Of a stretch of 64,000 nt of DNA, positions 53,304-61,984 are shown piece by piece. The notes under the pieces are model-generated. The model ran no database searches. It was not told the origin of the DNA and saw only the letters and a list, made by a program, of their open reading frames with translations. A program made the translations under genes and the position numbers. Each line of letters opens with the position of its first letter. Positions within the stretch are counted from its first letter, which is position 1. This stretch comes from Bacteroidetes bacterium 47-18 (lineage in GTDB: Bacteria > Bacteroidota > Bacteroidia > Chitinophagales > Chitinophagaceae), in assembly GCA_001897155.1 (NCBI GenBank), contig MKSF01000023.1, positions 17,728 through 81,727 on the forward strand, given 5' to 3'.

Positions 53304-56123
53304 ATGTCAGAAAACATAGAAATATTGGGTGCCCGGGTGCACAACCTTAAGAATATAGATGTAAAGATCCCCAAGAATAAGCTGGTTGTCATTACAGGAC
53401 TGAGCGGAAGCGGCAAGTCCTCCCTGGCATTTGACACTATCTTCGCGGAAGGGCAGCGCAGGTATATGGAAAGCTTTTCCGCCTATGCCCGCCAGTTCAT
53501 GGGCGACCTGGAACGGCCGGATGTGGACCGTATCACCGGTCTTTCTCCCGTTATCGCGATAGAGCAAAAGACCACCAATAAAAATCCCCGCTCTACGGTA
53601 GGCACCATCACGGAGGTCTATGATTTTCTCAGGCTGCTGTTTGCCAGGGTCAGTACCGCCTATTCCTACCTTTCCGGCAACAGGATGGAGAAATATTCCG
53701 AAGAAGAGATCATCCGGCACATATACAGTCACCTGAACGGCGAGAAAATAGCGGTGCTGGCACCTGTTGTCAGGGGCCGGAAAGGACATTACCGGGAAGT
53801 ATTCGAACAGTTCATGAAGCAGGGATACCTGCGCGCCAGGATAGACGGCGAGATACAGGAGCTGAAGCCGGGTATGCAGCTGGACCGCTATAAGATACAC
53901 GATATAGAGCTGGTGATAGACCGCCTTACCGTCGATGAAGAAAGTAAGGTACGTCTTGGGCAAAGCATTCAGAAAGCATTGCAGATGGGCAAAGGGCTGC
54001 TGTTCATAGAGCATCATACGACCCACCAGCTTACACAGTACAGCAAGAACCTGATGGAGGCGGCCACTGGACTCTCCTATGAGGAGCCGAACCCCAATAC
54101 CTTTTCCTTTAACTCTCCATATGGTGCCTGTCCGAGATGTAAAGGACTAGGTGTGGTGCATGCCATCAATATGGAAAGCGTGATACCTGACAGCAGCAGG
54201 AGCATCAGGGAGGGCGGCATCGCGCCCCTGGGAGAGGCCCGGGAGGCGCAAAGCTGGAAAATGACAGAGCGTTTCGCCAAGAAGCACAAGATATCCCTGA
54301 CTACCCCGATAGGCAACCTGAAGGACAAAGAGCTGAACCTTATCCTTTACGGGCAGGAAACGGCAGGCATCACTTACCAGGAAAACAGCGAAGATTATAA
54401 ATACCTTACTGATAGCTTTGAAGGCGTCCTGAACAGTATGTTGCGCTGGTTCAACGAAAGCCCGTCAGACCATATCAGGAACTGGGCGGAGCAATTCCTC
54501 CACCTGGATACCTGCCCGGAATGCGAGGGCAAAAGGCTAAAAAAGGAAAGCCTGTGCTTTAAGGTAGGCCCCTATAATATAGCCGACCTGTCACAGTTGT
54601 CATTGTCCGCCTTTTATGAGCAATTCAGCAATATAGATCAATACCTGGATGATAAGAAAAAGATCATAGCCAAGGATATTATCAAAGAGATCACGGAGCG
54701 GGTGCGCTTCCTGCTGGATGTCGGCCTGCACTACCTGACACTCAACAGGCCTACCAGGACTCTGAGCGGCGGAGAGAGCCAGCGCATACGGCTGGCCACG
54801 CAGATCGGCTCCAAGCTGACCGGCATCACCTATATCCTGGATGAGCCGAGCATAGGATTGCACCAGCGGGACAACCAGCGGCTGATCCATGCGCTGGAAG
54901 ACCTCCGGAACGGCGGCAACAGCGTGCTCGTGGTAGAGCACGACAAGGATATTATGCTGGCAGCCGATCACCTGATAGATATAGGTCCCAAGGCCGGCAT
55001 CCACGGGGGCCGCATCGTATCGCAGGGCACCCCGGAAGAAGTGCTGCGTTCCGATTCGCTGACATCACAGTACCTCACTGACAAGAAGTGCATTGAGCTG
55101 CCTGCCCAGCGCAGGAAAGGCAATGGCCATGAGCTGACGCTCCGGGGCGCTACCGGCAATAACCTCAAAAGCGTGGATATCTCCATTCCCCTGGGCACCT
55201 TCGTGGTTGTGACGGGCGTATCGGGCAGCGGCAAAAGCACCCTGATCACGGAAACACTGTACCCTATCCTGTCCCGGCACTGCTTTCCCGCATCCAAGAT
55301 GCAGCCGATGCCCTATAAAAGCGTTGAAGGCCTGGAACACATCGACAAGGTGATAGAGATAGACCAGACGCCCATAGGCAGAACGCCGCGCAGCAATCCT
55401 GCCACCTACTGCGGTTTTTTCAACGACATCCGGCAATTGTTCGCCCAGGTGCCGGAAGCCAAGATAAGGGGCTATAATGCCGGAAGGTTCTCCTTTAACG
55501 TCAAGGGGGGCCGGTGTGAGGAATGCCAGGGCGGCGGTATGAGGGTCATCGAAATGAATTTCCTGCCGGACGTGTACGTCCCCTGCGAAAAATGCCAGGG
55601 CAAACGCTATAACAGGGAAACCCTGGAGATCCGGTATAAAGGCCGCTCCATCTCGGATGTGCTGGATATGACCGTAGCGGAGGCAGTGGAATATTTTATC
55701 AATGTACCGTCCCTGCACCGTAAGATCAAAACGCTGCTGGATGTGGGACTGGGATACATTACCCTGGGGCAGAGCGCCGTCACCCTGAGCGGCGGTGAGG
55801 CACAACGGGTGAAGCTGGCCACCGAGCTGGCCAAGAAGGACACGGGCAAGACCTTTTACATACTGGATGAGCCTACGACAGGTCTCCATTTTGAAGATAT
55901 ACAGGCACTGCTGAACGTGCTGAACAAGCTGGTCGGCAGGGGCAATACGGTCCTCGTGATAGAGCACAACCTTGATATGGTGAAAGTGGCCGACTATATC
56001 ATTGATATCGGTCCCGAAGGAGGAGAAGGCGGCGGCACCCTGGTCGCACAGGGCACTCCGGAAAAGGTAGCCAAAAGCAGGAAAAGCATTACCGGCGTAT
56101 TTCTCAAAAAAGAATTACAATAA
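53304..56123 (+). CDS. uvrA: Excinuclease ABC subunit A
   Basis: The 939-aa damage-recognition ATPase works in nucleotide excision repair. Two ABC modules are present: Walker [10 protein letters not shown] at 32-40 and GVSGSGKST near 640. There are zinc-binding motifs ([16 protein letters not shown] with CEKCQGKR) and two LSGGE signatures ([20 protein letters not shown]). The start at 53304 follows a purine-rich AGAAAGGT; a -7-like box TAATTTCG lies at 53266. It is monocistronic. Confidence 0.97.
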   Translation: MSENIEILGARVHNLKNIDVKIPKNKLVVITGLSGSGKSSLAFDTIFAEGQRRYMESFSAYARQFMGDLERPDVDRITGLSPVIAIEQKTTNKNPRSTVGTITEVYDFLRLLFARVSTAYSYLSGNRMEKYSEEEIIRHIYSHLNGEKIAVLAPVVRGRKGHYREVFEQFMKQGYLRARIDGEIQELKPGMQLDRYKIHDIELVIDRLTVDEESKVRLGQSIQKALQMGKGLLFIEHHTTHQLTQYSKNLMEAATGLSYEEPNPNTFSFNSPYGACPRCKGLGVVHAINMESVIPDSSRSIREGGIAPLGEAREAQSWKMTERFAKKHKISLTTPIGNLKDKELNLILYGQETAGITYQENSEDYKYLTDSFEGVLNSMLRWFNESPSDHIRNWAEQFLHLDTCPECEGKRLKKESLCFKVGPYNIADLSQLSLSAFYEQFSNIDQYLDDKKKIIAKDIIKEITERVRFLLDVGLHYLTLNRPTRTLSGGESQRIRLATQIGSKLTGITYILDEPSIGLHQRDNQRLIHALEDLRNGGNSVLVVEHDKDIMLAADHLIDIGPKAGIHGGRIVSQGTPEEVLRSDSLTSQYLTDKKCIELPAQRRKGNGHELTLRGATGNNLKSVDISIPLGTFVVVTGVSGSGKSTLITETLYPILSRHCFPASKMQPMPYKSVEGLEHIDKVIEIDQTPIGRTPRSNPATYCGFFNDIRQLFAQVPEAKIRGYNAGRFSFNVKGGRCEECQGGGMRVIEMNFLPDVYVPCEKCQGKRYNRETLEIRYKGRSISDVLDMTVAEAVEYFINVPSLHRKIKTLLDVGLGYITLGQSAVTLSGGEAQRVKLATELAKKDTGKTFYILDEPTTGLHFEDIQALLNVLNKLVGRGNTVLVIEHNLDMVKVADYIIDIGPEGGEGGGTLVAQGTPEKVAKSRKSITGVFLKKELQ

Positions 56124-56233
56124 GCAGCAGGGGAGTTACTTCGGTAATTCCCTTTTTCAACAGCACTTACCACGCATAGGACTACCCACTGAAAAATGAA
56201 CCGCGGATTTGCCGGACAGCGCCTTAAATGTCC

Positions 56234-56241
56234 TATTTTTG
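56234..56241 (+). promoter_or_regulatory. -7 box of the aminopeptidase promoter
   Basis: TATTTTTG lies 28 bp before the chosen ATG and rules out the longer upstream reading of the gene. Confidence 0.55.
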
Positions 56242-56269
56242 GTACGATCACTTATTTAATACAACCATT

Positions 56270-57700
56270 ATGTACTTCGGTATTCACAGAAATCAGAAAG
56301 CCAGCCTCATTTACCTGCTGCATCATGAAGATATGGTCACTTCCATAACGGATGATAAAAATGAGATCATCTTCGTACAGCAACAGCTCAAAAACGAAAC
56401 TACCGCTATCCCTTTGTTCCGGAACGGCAGCCTGCACTTCATCGTCTATCTTAAAGAATTCGACGAAGTGCCCGATACGCTGGAGAATGTGAGAATAGAG
56501 GCCGGCAAGCTCCTTCCTGTGCTGAACAAATACCATATCAAGGAGATCATTATCAGGAACATGATAGAAGAGTCCGACGCCGCCTATCTTTTTGCAGAAG
56601 CGCTCACGCTCACCAATTACCAGTTCCTGCCTTACAAAAGCGGGAAAAACGCACGTCCCAACAGCCTGGACACCATCTATTTTTATAAGGATGAGATCAC
56701 GGAAAAGTTGCTGACACAGCTGCAGATCACCACGCAGGCCGTTTACCATATCCGTAACCTGGTCAATGAGCCATTCAGTCACCAGACACCGCAACAGTTC
56801 TCGGAGCAGCTGCAGCAGATAGCCAGGGAAGGCCGCTTCAGGATCACCACGTGGGACCGAAAAAAGATAGAGCAGCATAAGATGGCCGGGCTGCTGGCAG
56901 TCAGCAGCGGCAGCCAGAACGACCCGGTATTCAATATACTGGAGCATAAGCCCACAAGGTATATCAACAAGCAGCCATTGGTGCTGGTCGGTAAAGGCGT
57001 CGTGTACGACACCGGCGGACTGAGCCTGAAGCCTACGCCCAACAGTATGGATCATATGAAGAGCGATATGGCCGGGGCCGCGCTCGTAGCGGGCATCCTG
57101 TATGTAGCCGGGATGCTCAACCTGCCCATACATATCATAGGGCTGATACCGGCGTGCGACAACCGGCCGGGAGAGAACGCCTACGCGCCGGGCGATATTA
57201 TCACCTACGCGGACGGAACAACGGTAGAGGTGCTGAATACGGACGCGGAAGGCCGACTGATCCTGGCCGATGCACTGCTTCATGCCAAGAAATACAAGCC
57301 TGAGCTGGTCATAGATTTCGCCACGCTTACCGGGGCGGCCGCTGCCATATCGGGCGCAGAAGGCATGATCATGATGGGTAATGCACCCCAGGGCTATAAG
57401 GAGCTGCTGTACCAAAGCAGCATCAAGCATTACGAGCGGTTCATAGAGCTTCCTTTATGGAAAGAATACGGGGATATGATGAAATCCGAGATCGCCGATC
57501 TTAAGAACATCAGCGGTGGAACAGCAGGCGCTATCACAGCAGGTAAATTCCTGGAGCACTTTACGGATTTCCCCTGGCTGCACTTTGACATCGCAGGGGT
57601 GGCCTATACCACATCACCCAAACATTATAAGACCTTCGGAGGTACTGGCTTCGGGCTGAGAATGATGGCTGATTTCCTGCTGCATTATAAAAGCTTATAG
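56270..57700 (+). CDS. Leucyl aminopeptidase, M17 family
   Basis: The 476-aa cytoplasmic metallopeptidase removes N-terminal residues from peptides. The two-metal site is clear: VGKGVVYDTGGLSLKP (first metal Lys and Asp) and NTDAEGRLILADAL (Asp and Glu of the signature). The N-terminal domain is divergent, as is usual. The start follows the -7 box at 56234. No partner genes. Confidence 0.9.
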   Translation: MYFGIHRNQKASLIYLLHHEDMVTSITDDKNEIIFVQQQLKNETTAIPLFRNGSLHFIVYLKEFDEVPDTLENVRIEAGKLLPVLNKYHIKEIIIRNMIEESDAAYLFAEALTLTNYQFLPYKSGKNARPNSLDTIYFYKDEITEKLLTQLQITTQAVYHIRNLVNEPFSHQTPQQFSEQLQQIAREGRFRITTWDRKKIEQHKMAGLLAVSSGSQNDPVFNILEHKPTRYINKQPLVLVGKGVVYDTGGLSLKPTPNSMDHMKSDMAGAALVAGILYVAGMLNLPIHIIGLIPACDNRPGENAYAPGDIITYADGTTVEVLNTDAEGRLILADALLHAKKYKPELVIDFATLTGAAAAISGAEGMIMMGNAPQGYKELLYQSSIKHYERFIELPLWKEYGDMMKSEIADLKNISGGTAGAITAGKFLEHFTDFPWLHFDIAGVAYTTSPKHYKTFGGTGFGLRMMADFLLHYKSL

Positions 57701-57717
57701 CCGTATAAGTAAAATTT

Positions 57718-57760
57718 AATCCAATCGTTGTATATACAACGATTGGATTCCCTACTTTTG
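57718..57760 (+). promoter_or_regulatory. 32-bp perfect palindrome overlapping the nitroreductase promoter
   Basis: The bases 57718-57749 form a perfect 16+16 palindrome (left half AATCCAATCGTTGTAT, right half its exact complement, centre TATA). The -7 box TACTTTTG begins at 57753, only 19.5 bp from the centre, so a bound protein would cover the -33 region and block transcription. Such sites fit MarR- or TetR-type repressors. No repressor gene is adjacent. Confidence 0.72.
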
Positions 57761-57798
57761 TAGCGTTAAATTTTTTTATCAGCATTTATATACAAAAG

Positions 57799-58428
57799 AT
57801 GGAAATTATAGAAGCGCTCCAATGGAGATATGCCACTAAAAAAATGAACGGTATGCCCGTGGCAGCAGACAAAGTTGCAACTATTCTCGAAGCAGCACGT
57901 CTGGCCCCAACCTCATCGGGCCTGCAGCCTTTCCGGGTGATCGTGGTAACCGACCCGGAGCTGAAAGCCAAAATACAGCCCATAGCTTACGGCCAGAGCC
58001 AGATAACGGATGCTTCCCATTTGCTGATCTTTGCAGCCTGGGATAAATATACCGACGAACGGATTGACAGCGCTTTTGAGCTGATGAACGCCAAAAGAGG
58101 CTTACCGTCCGATACTACCGACGAGTATAAGAACGGCTTAAAGGCACATTTTGCCACCCTCACAGAAGAGCAGCAGGCTGCACATGCGGCCAAGCAATCC
58201 TACATCGCATTCTCCGCGGCCATTGTTGCGGCAGCTATGCAGGAGGTGGACAGCACCCCTATGGAAGGCTTTGACAACGCCGCGCTGGACAAGCTGCTGG
58301 AGCTGGATAAGGCCGGCCTCCGGTCTGCTACGATCCTCGCACTGGGCTACCGGGACGCAGCCAATGACTGGCTGGTGAACCTGGAGAAAGTAAGAACGGC
58401 CAAAGAAGATTTCATTATCGAAAGATAA
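57799..58428 (+). CDS. Nitroreductase-family NAD(P)H oxidoreductase
   Basis: The 209-aa flavoprotein resembles NfsB: the start IIEALQWRYATKKMNG and APTSSGLQPFRVIVV (FMN phosphate site), ending with LGYRDAANDWLVNLEKVR. The enzymes reduce quinones, nitro compounds and related electrophiles with FMN. A perfect palindrome at the promoter implies repression lifted by such compounds, which is an inference. Confidence 0.93.
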   Translation: MEIIEALQWRYATKKMNGMPVAADKVATILEAARLAPTSSGLQPFRVIVVTDPELKAKIQPIAYGQSQITDASHLLIFAAWDKYTDERIDSAFELMNAKRGLPSDTTDEYKNGLKAHFATLTEEQQAAHAAKQSYIAFSAAIVAAAMQEVDSTPMEGFDNAALDKLLELDKAGLRSATILALGYRDAANDWLVNLEKVRTAKEDFIIER

Positions 58429-58534
58429 GCACGGCCATATGCCGGAGAAACGTCCGCCGGGTGGAACACCCACGGATAGTTCCCCGGAACCCATTAAGCA
58501 TCCAGGCCATAAACCTGTATGGCCATTACCCGAT

Positions 58535-58568
58535 AACCCCATACGACGAAAGACGTATGGGGTTATTT
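58535..58568 (+). terminator. Intrinsic terminator of the nitroreductase gene
   Basis: Perfect 11-bp stem AACCCCATACG / CGTATGGGGTT with an 8-nt loop and a T-rich tail. A smaller hairpin (GGCCATA / TATGGCC) precedes it at 58505. Confidence 0.85.
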
Positions 58569-58604
58569 TATGCCTGCCCTTCAGACAGGAGCCATGAATT
58601 ACAC

Positions 58605-58612
58605 TAACTTTG
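58605..58612 (+). promoter_or_regulatory. -7 box immediately before tilS
   Basis: TAACTTTG ends 4 bp before the tilS ATG, so a transcript from it would be nearly leaderless. The alternative is that the true start is further downstream, but the family N-terminus supports the ATG at 58617. Confidence 0.5.
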
Positions 58613-58616
58613 CGGG

Positions 58617-59954
58617 ATGATTCCACATGCATTATACGACCAGTTAAAAAGAGCATTTGCTTCCTTTCACTGGCAGGACAAACGGATAATCGCGGCAGTG
58701 AGCGGTGGCGCGGACAGTATGGCCCTCTGCTATGTGCTGAAGCACCTGGATATACCATTTGTCATTGCGCATTGCAACTTCGGGCTGCGCGGAGCGGAGA
58801 GCCATGAAGATGAGCATTTTGTGGCCGCCTGGGCAGCGGAGCACCACATCCCCTTTTATGTAGAGCGGTTCGATACCCGGGGAGTCCTGGAAAAGGAAGG
58901 CGGCAACCTGCAGGATACCTGCCGCAGGCTGCGGTATGACTGGTTTGAAGCATTAAGACAGCAACTGGATTATCATTATATAGCCACTGCCCACCATAAG
59001 GACGATGTGGCGGAAACCGTGCTTATGAACCTGATGCGGGGCACCGGCATTGCCGGTATGCACGGCATCCTGCCGGTCCAGCAGCACATCATAAGGCCGC
59101 TGCTGAGCATGGACAAGGAACAACTGCTGGAGATACTCCGCGCGCATAGCTGCAGCTGGCGGGAAGACAGCAGCAATAAAAAGGATGATTATTTAAGGAA
59201 CAAGATACGACACCACCTGCTGCCCGCCATGAAGGCTATCCTGCCACAGTCGGTAGACGGTATCTATAAGACCTCACAACGGCTCCGGGATATAGAGCAG
59301 GTTGCCCGTAAGGAGCTGGACAAAGCGCTTTCCGGGTTGCTGGAACCCAGGGGTAATGATCATTACATCAGCATTAACAAGCTGTACAGGCAGCCGGGCT
59401 ATGCCACGCTGCTGTATGAAATAGTCAGAGGCTTCGGGTTCAGCGCATCGCAGATGACGGATATCATCATGCTCCCGGACGCCCATACAGGCAAAATGGT
59501 GGTCAGCGATACCTACAGGATCCTCAAGAACCGGGATTTCCTCATTATCACCCCGGTACAGACCCTTGCAAGCGACTGCATCATTATAGAAGATGCGGCC
59601 GGCCGGGAGTATCCTTACGCCAACGGCACGCTCCGGGTTTCCGGCGGCGATGCGCTTCCTGAAGAAGCAAAGGAACACCCTGGCCATATACGGACGGACG
59701 CGGACAGGTTGGAATGGCCCCTTATCCTGAGACCCTACCGGACCGGCGATTATTTCTACCCTATAGGCATGGGTATGAAAAAGAAAAAAATAAGCAAGCT
59801 GCTTAAGGACAGCAAGCTGCCGCAGCACGAAAAAGAAAAGGTATGGGTGGTGGAAAGCAATAAAAAGATAGTATGGGTGATAGGCCTGAGGATGGATGAA
59901 AGGTTCAGGGTCACAGCGGCCACACGGAACATCGCTGTGTTCAGCATTTTTTAA
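58617..59954 (+). CDS. tilS: tRNA(Ile)-lysidine synthase
   Basis: The 445-aa ATP-dependent enzyme changes C34 of the CAU tRNA-Ile to lysidine so that it reads AUA. The PP-loop SGGADS is at 29-34, and the following HCNFGLRGAES and ATAHHKDDVAETVLMNL match the family. The C-terminal substrate-binding domain is present (RTGDYFYPIGMGMKKKKISKLL). Its stop abuts a repeat element. Confidence 0.95.
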   Translation: MIPHALYDQLKRAFASFHWQDKRIIAAVSGGADSMALCYVLKHLDIPFVIAHCNFGLRGAESHEDEHFVAAWAAEHHIPFYVERFDTRGVLEKEGGNLQDTCRRLRYDWFEALRQQLDYHYIATAHHKDDVAETVLMNLMRGTGIAGMHGILPVQQHIIRPLLSMDKEQLLEILRAHSCSWREDSSNKKDDYLRNKIRHHLLPAMKAILPQSVDGIYKTSQRLRDIEQVARKELDKALSGLLEPRGNDHYISINKLYRQPGYATLLYEIVRGFGFSASQMTDIIMLPDAHTGKMVVSDTYRILKNRDFLIITPVQTLASDCIIIEDAAGREYPYANGTLRVSGGDALPEEAKEHPGHIRTDADRLEWPLILRPYRTGDYFYPIGMGMKKKKISKLLKDSKLPQHEKEKVWVVESNKKIVWVIGLRMDERFRVTAATRNIAVFSIF

Positions 59955-60142
59955 AGTGACTATCTGCTTACAGGCAACAAGCTTTTATTACAGATACGCC
60001 TCGCTGAACGGCGCTCTTTCGGCAGGTCAAAACCGCTTTTGCTATAAAGGAACTGAGGGTGCTGGTCATTCCGAACGGATGTGAGGAATCTCTTACAATA
60101 ATGTATAACTGATAATGACTTTGTTGCCTATATATAGTCAGT
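59955..60142 (+). repeat. Dispersed repeat, short form
   Basis: The roughly 188-bp copy begins with 'agtgactatctgcttacagg' directly after the tilS stop codon and ends 'gcctatatatagtcagt', with the core 'cgaacggatgtgaggaatct' near 60073-60092. The segment between left end and core is longer than in the 167-bp copy at 5999. Confidence 0.83.
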
Positions 60143-60311
60143 TAAAACTATTACCAACAATCTGTTGTAAAAAAGTATCCGGATGTTTGTCCTTTGCAAT
60201 ATCTGGTTAGTCCTGGTCATAACCTTTCCGTCTATTCCAAACAATCCCTTTTTCAACGAAAAGTATTCAAAAGAATCAATTAAAGCATTATACCGGCAGC
60301 GCCCGTACCGG

Positions 60312-60380
60312 GCAAGGTTCGACACACATCACGCAAGGTTTGACATACATCACGTAAGGTTCGATATTCATAGTGTAAGG
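60312..60380 (+). repeat. 21-bp tandem repeats
   Basis: Units begin at 60312, 60333, 60354 and (partial) 60375; the consensus is GYAAGGTTYGAYATWCATCA. The period is exactly 21. They also read as a seven-residue repeat (ARFDxHH) in the short open frame 60183-60395, but that frame lacks other support. The gap 60143-60659 holds only these repeats, the palindrome at 60443 and a promoter box. Confidence 0.7.
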
Positions 60381-60442
60381 GTACTTTCAATGTAATATTT
60401 ATCAGTAGTTTCACCCCACGGCCATACTATATAAAAAATAAA

Positions 60443-60490
60443 AAATGCGTATTTATACGTATTTTTTAATTAAAAATGTTTTATAAGTTT
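60443..60490 (+). promoter_or_regulatory. Promoter with ACGTAT-type palindrome
   Basis: CGTAT-TT-ATACG (60448-60459) lies within a longer A/T-flanked inverted repeat with one mismatch. The -7 box TAAGTTTG begins at 60483, 29.5 bp from the palindrome centre. It drives the AT-rich gene at 60660. Related palindromes occur at 61585 and 61826. Confidence 0.55.
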
Positions 60491-60659
60491 GCCACAGACT
60501 GTTATTAACAGGCAGTTAAGTTACAAATTGTGAGCAATTATAACCGAAATTTCACAAGTTAGTTGTAACCCTAAAAAATTATAACAAACACTCAAAACTT
60601 AAAATATTTTAATATATAAAAGTTTTTTGATGAATTATTTAAAAAACAAAAATTTAATC

Positions 60660-61406
60660 ATGGGACATTCTCCAAAATTACAAACAGCAATTGACAAAAG
60701 TGCTGAAGCAAAACGTCTAATTGAAGAAGAAATTAGAAAAGCTCAAGAAGCTTTAGCGAATACAGAAGCTAAAGCAACAGATTACATTAATACTCACACA
60801 AAAGGTATTATTCAAGTTCTTGCCAGTAATAACAATGCTTATTCAAAATTCACAGATGATTACAGTTTGAAAGTTTTAGATGGCGTTATTGATGGAGTAA
60901 GTAAAACAGCTAAGGATCTGGTCACTAACAAAGACGATAAAGAAAAAATGGCTGAGGCTGCGATCGGAGATATTGCAGAAGTTGTAAAGTCAACTTTGGC
61001 ACTATTTTCCACTAGTAGTAGCACAAATCAGACATCACAAATTGTTTTTAGCTATATTATTTCTGGTGATAATAATTTTGCCGTTTATTTTGCTTGTAAT
61101 TCAATGAGTGTCGAAAATAAAAGTGCTTTTGGCGAGCAAAAAATGGTTGTCGTTTCTAATATGTATTTATTGGCATCTGTTAAGCCAAATCCAGATATTA
61201 CAAAAGCAAAAATTATTCAAAATGATTTGGACACACTTTATGAATTAAATAAAAGTTTTAATGAAGCCTTGATAAATGTTAAAACTATTGAAGATTTAGA
61301 AAATTTGAAATTAGCTCAAATAAAAATTGATATGATAGTAGAGAAATTGAAAAAAGATTTGGAAAAAGAAGTAAAAAGAGAGCTTCTAGCACGTCTTGAA
61401 AAATAA
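60660..61406 (+). CDS. AT-rich coiled-coil protein of unknown function
   Basis: The 248-aa cytoplasmic protein has N-terminal helical Lys/Glu/Ala repeats (about 10-45) and C-terminal Lys/Glu helices (about 185-247). The middle part (about 105-180) is beta-rich and hydrophobic (FSYIISGDNNFAVYFACNS). No catalytic motif is seen. Base composition is markedly AT-rich. An ATG 30 bp upstream (60630) is also possible. Its regulation by an ACGTAT-type site and neighbours suggest an accessory or phage-related role, which is unproven. Confidence 0.6.
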   Translation: MGHSPKLQTAIDKSAEAKRLIEEEIRKAQEALANTEAKATDYINTHTKGIIQVLASNNNAYSKFTDDYSLKVLDGVIDGVSKTAKDLVTNKDDKEKMAEAAIGDIAEVVKSTLALFSTSSSTNQTSQIVFSYIISGDNNFAVYFACNSMSVENKSAFGEQKMVVVSNMYLLASVKPNPDITKAKIIQNDLDTLYELNKSFNEALINVKTIEDLENLKLAQIKIDMIVEKLKKDLEKEVKRELLARLEK

Positions 61407-61584
61407 CGCTTTACATAATTAAAACACTACAATATTTCAGTTCAATATTCCAGCTAACTTTTAAATTAAAGTGACTAGTAAGTAATTGCCATAAAGGTCT
61501 ACCTACAGCACCAGCAGAATTTGAAAACATCACCGGGTCAATACTTTCCTAACCTTACGTGCCAATAATTATAAAATATACATC

Positions 61585-61600
61585 ATACGTATATACGTAT
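61585..61600. promoter_or_regulatory. 16-bp perfect palindrome
   Basis: ATACGTATATACGTAT is its own reverse complement. It runs straight into the regulator remnant at 61607, with no promoter box between, so it looks like an orphaned operator. Confidence 0.5.
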
Positions 61601-61606
61601 TTTTCA

Positions 61607-61687
61607 GGTCGATTTACCAATAAGATCGAACTGTATGAACGGATGCTGAAGGAAAAAGATGAGATGATGGCAAGGTTGGAGAGTTGA
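61607..61687 (+). pseudogene. C-terminal remnant of an XRE/HTH-type regulator
   Basis: The frame reads GRFTNKIELYERMLKEKDEM and then MARLES and stop. This matches the C-terminal tail common to small XRE-type regulators of Bacteroidota (a coiled KIELYERMLKEK helix). There is no start codon or DNA-binding domain. The break falls next to the palindrome at 61585, as if the 5' part had been deleted up to the operator. The family call rests on memory of this tail motif. Confidence 0.45.
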
Positions 61688-61730
61688 TAAAGAGAAAGTA
61701 ACAGCACAGTCAATAATGTTGCTTAATATA

Positions 61731-61766
61731 AAAAGGACGTACCGCAGTAGCGGTACGTCCTTTTTT
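61731..61766 (+). terminator. Intrinsic terminator
   Basis: Perfect 15-bp stem AAAAGGACGTACCGC / GCGGTACGTCCTTTT with a 4-nt loop and T run. It presumably belonged to the regulator gene now reduced to a remnant. The rest of 61407-61984 holds the palindromes, the remnant and the next promoter. Confidence 0.88.
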
Positions 61767-61825
61767 GTGTAGCTCTAAGCAATACCAAAGCGGCGAATAT
61801 ACTCATTTACACACATTATAAATTT

Positions 61826-61870
61826 CGTATAAATACGTATTTTATATTTTAAGAATATTTCATAGGTTTG
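61826..61870 (+). promoter_or_regulatory. Promoter of the DUF262 gene with ACGTAT-type palindrome
   Basis: CGTAT-AA-ATACG (61826-61837) is followed by TAGGTTTG beginning at 61863, 31.5 bp from the centre. It resembles the arrangement at 60448, and the sequence CGTATTTT follows the palindrome in both. Confidence 0.5.
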
Positions 61871-61921
61871 TAGGGCTGATTGTAAACATTTATAAGCGTT
61901 TAAAGTTGCGCTTATTTGCGA

Positions 61922-61930
61922 GTTAGCGGT
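61922..61930 (+). other. Left cassette-like boundary of the DUF262 gene
   Basis: GTTAGCGGT here and its exact reverse complement ACCGCTAAC at 63696-63704 bracket the DUF262 gene. Terminal GTTRRRY/RYYYAAC-like ends are seen in integron-type gene cassettes. Confidence 0.4.
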
Positions 61931-61984
61931 CAGGCAATGAACGACCCACGAAAACTAAAAACGATAAAACGAAAGAAATAAAAT

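Noticed and set aside
55065..55967. 300-aa minus-strand open frame within uvrA
   Set aside because: It is opposite the second ABC module of UvrA, with no family match.
60312..60380. CRISPR array
   Set aside because: The units are directly adjacent with no spacers, and no cas genes are present.
60183..60395. 70-aa open frame with ARFDxHH repeats
   Set aside because: The heptad pattern follows from the 21-bp DNA repeat; no ribosome-binding or promoter evidence and only half the frame is repetitive. Kept as a repeat rather than a gene.
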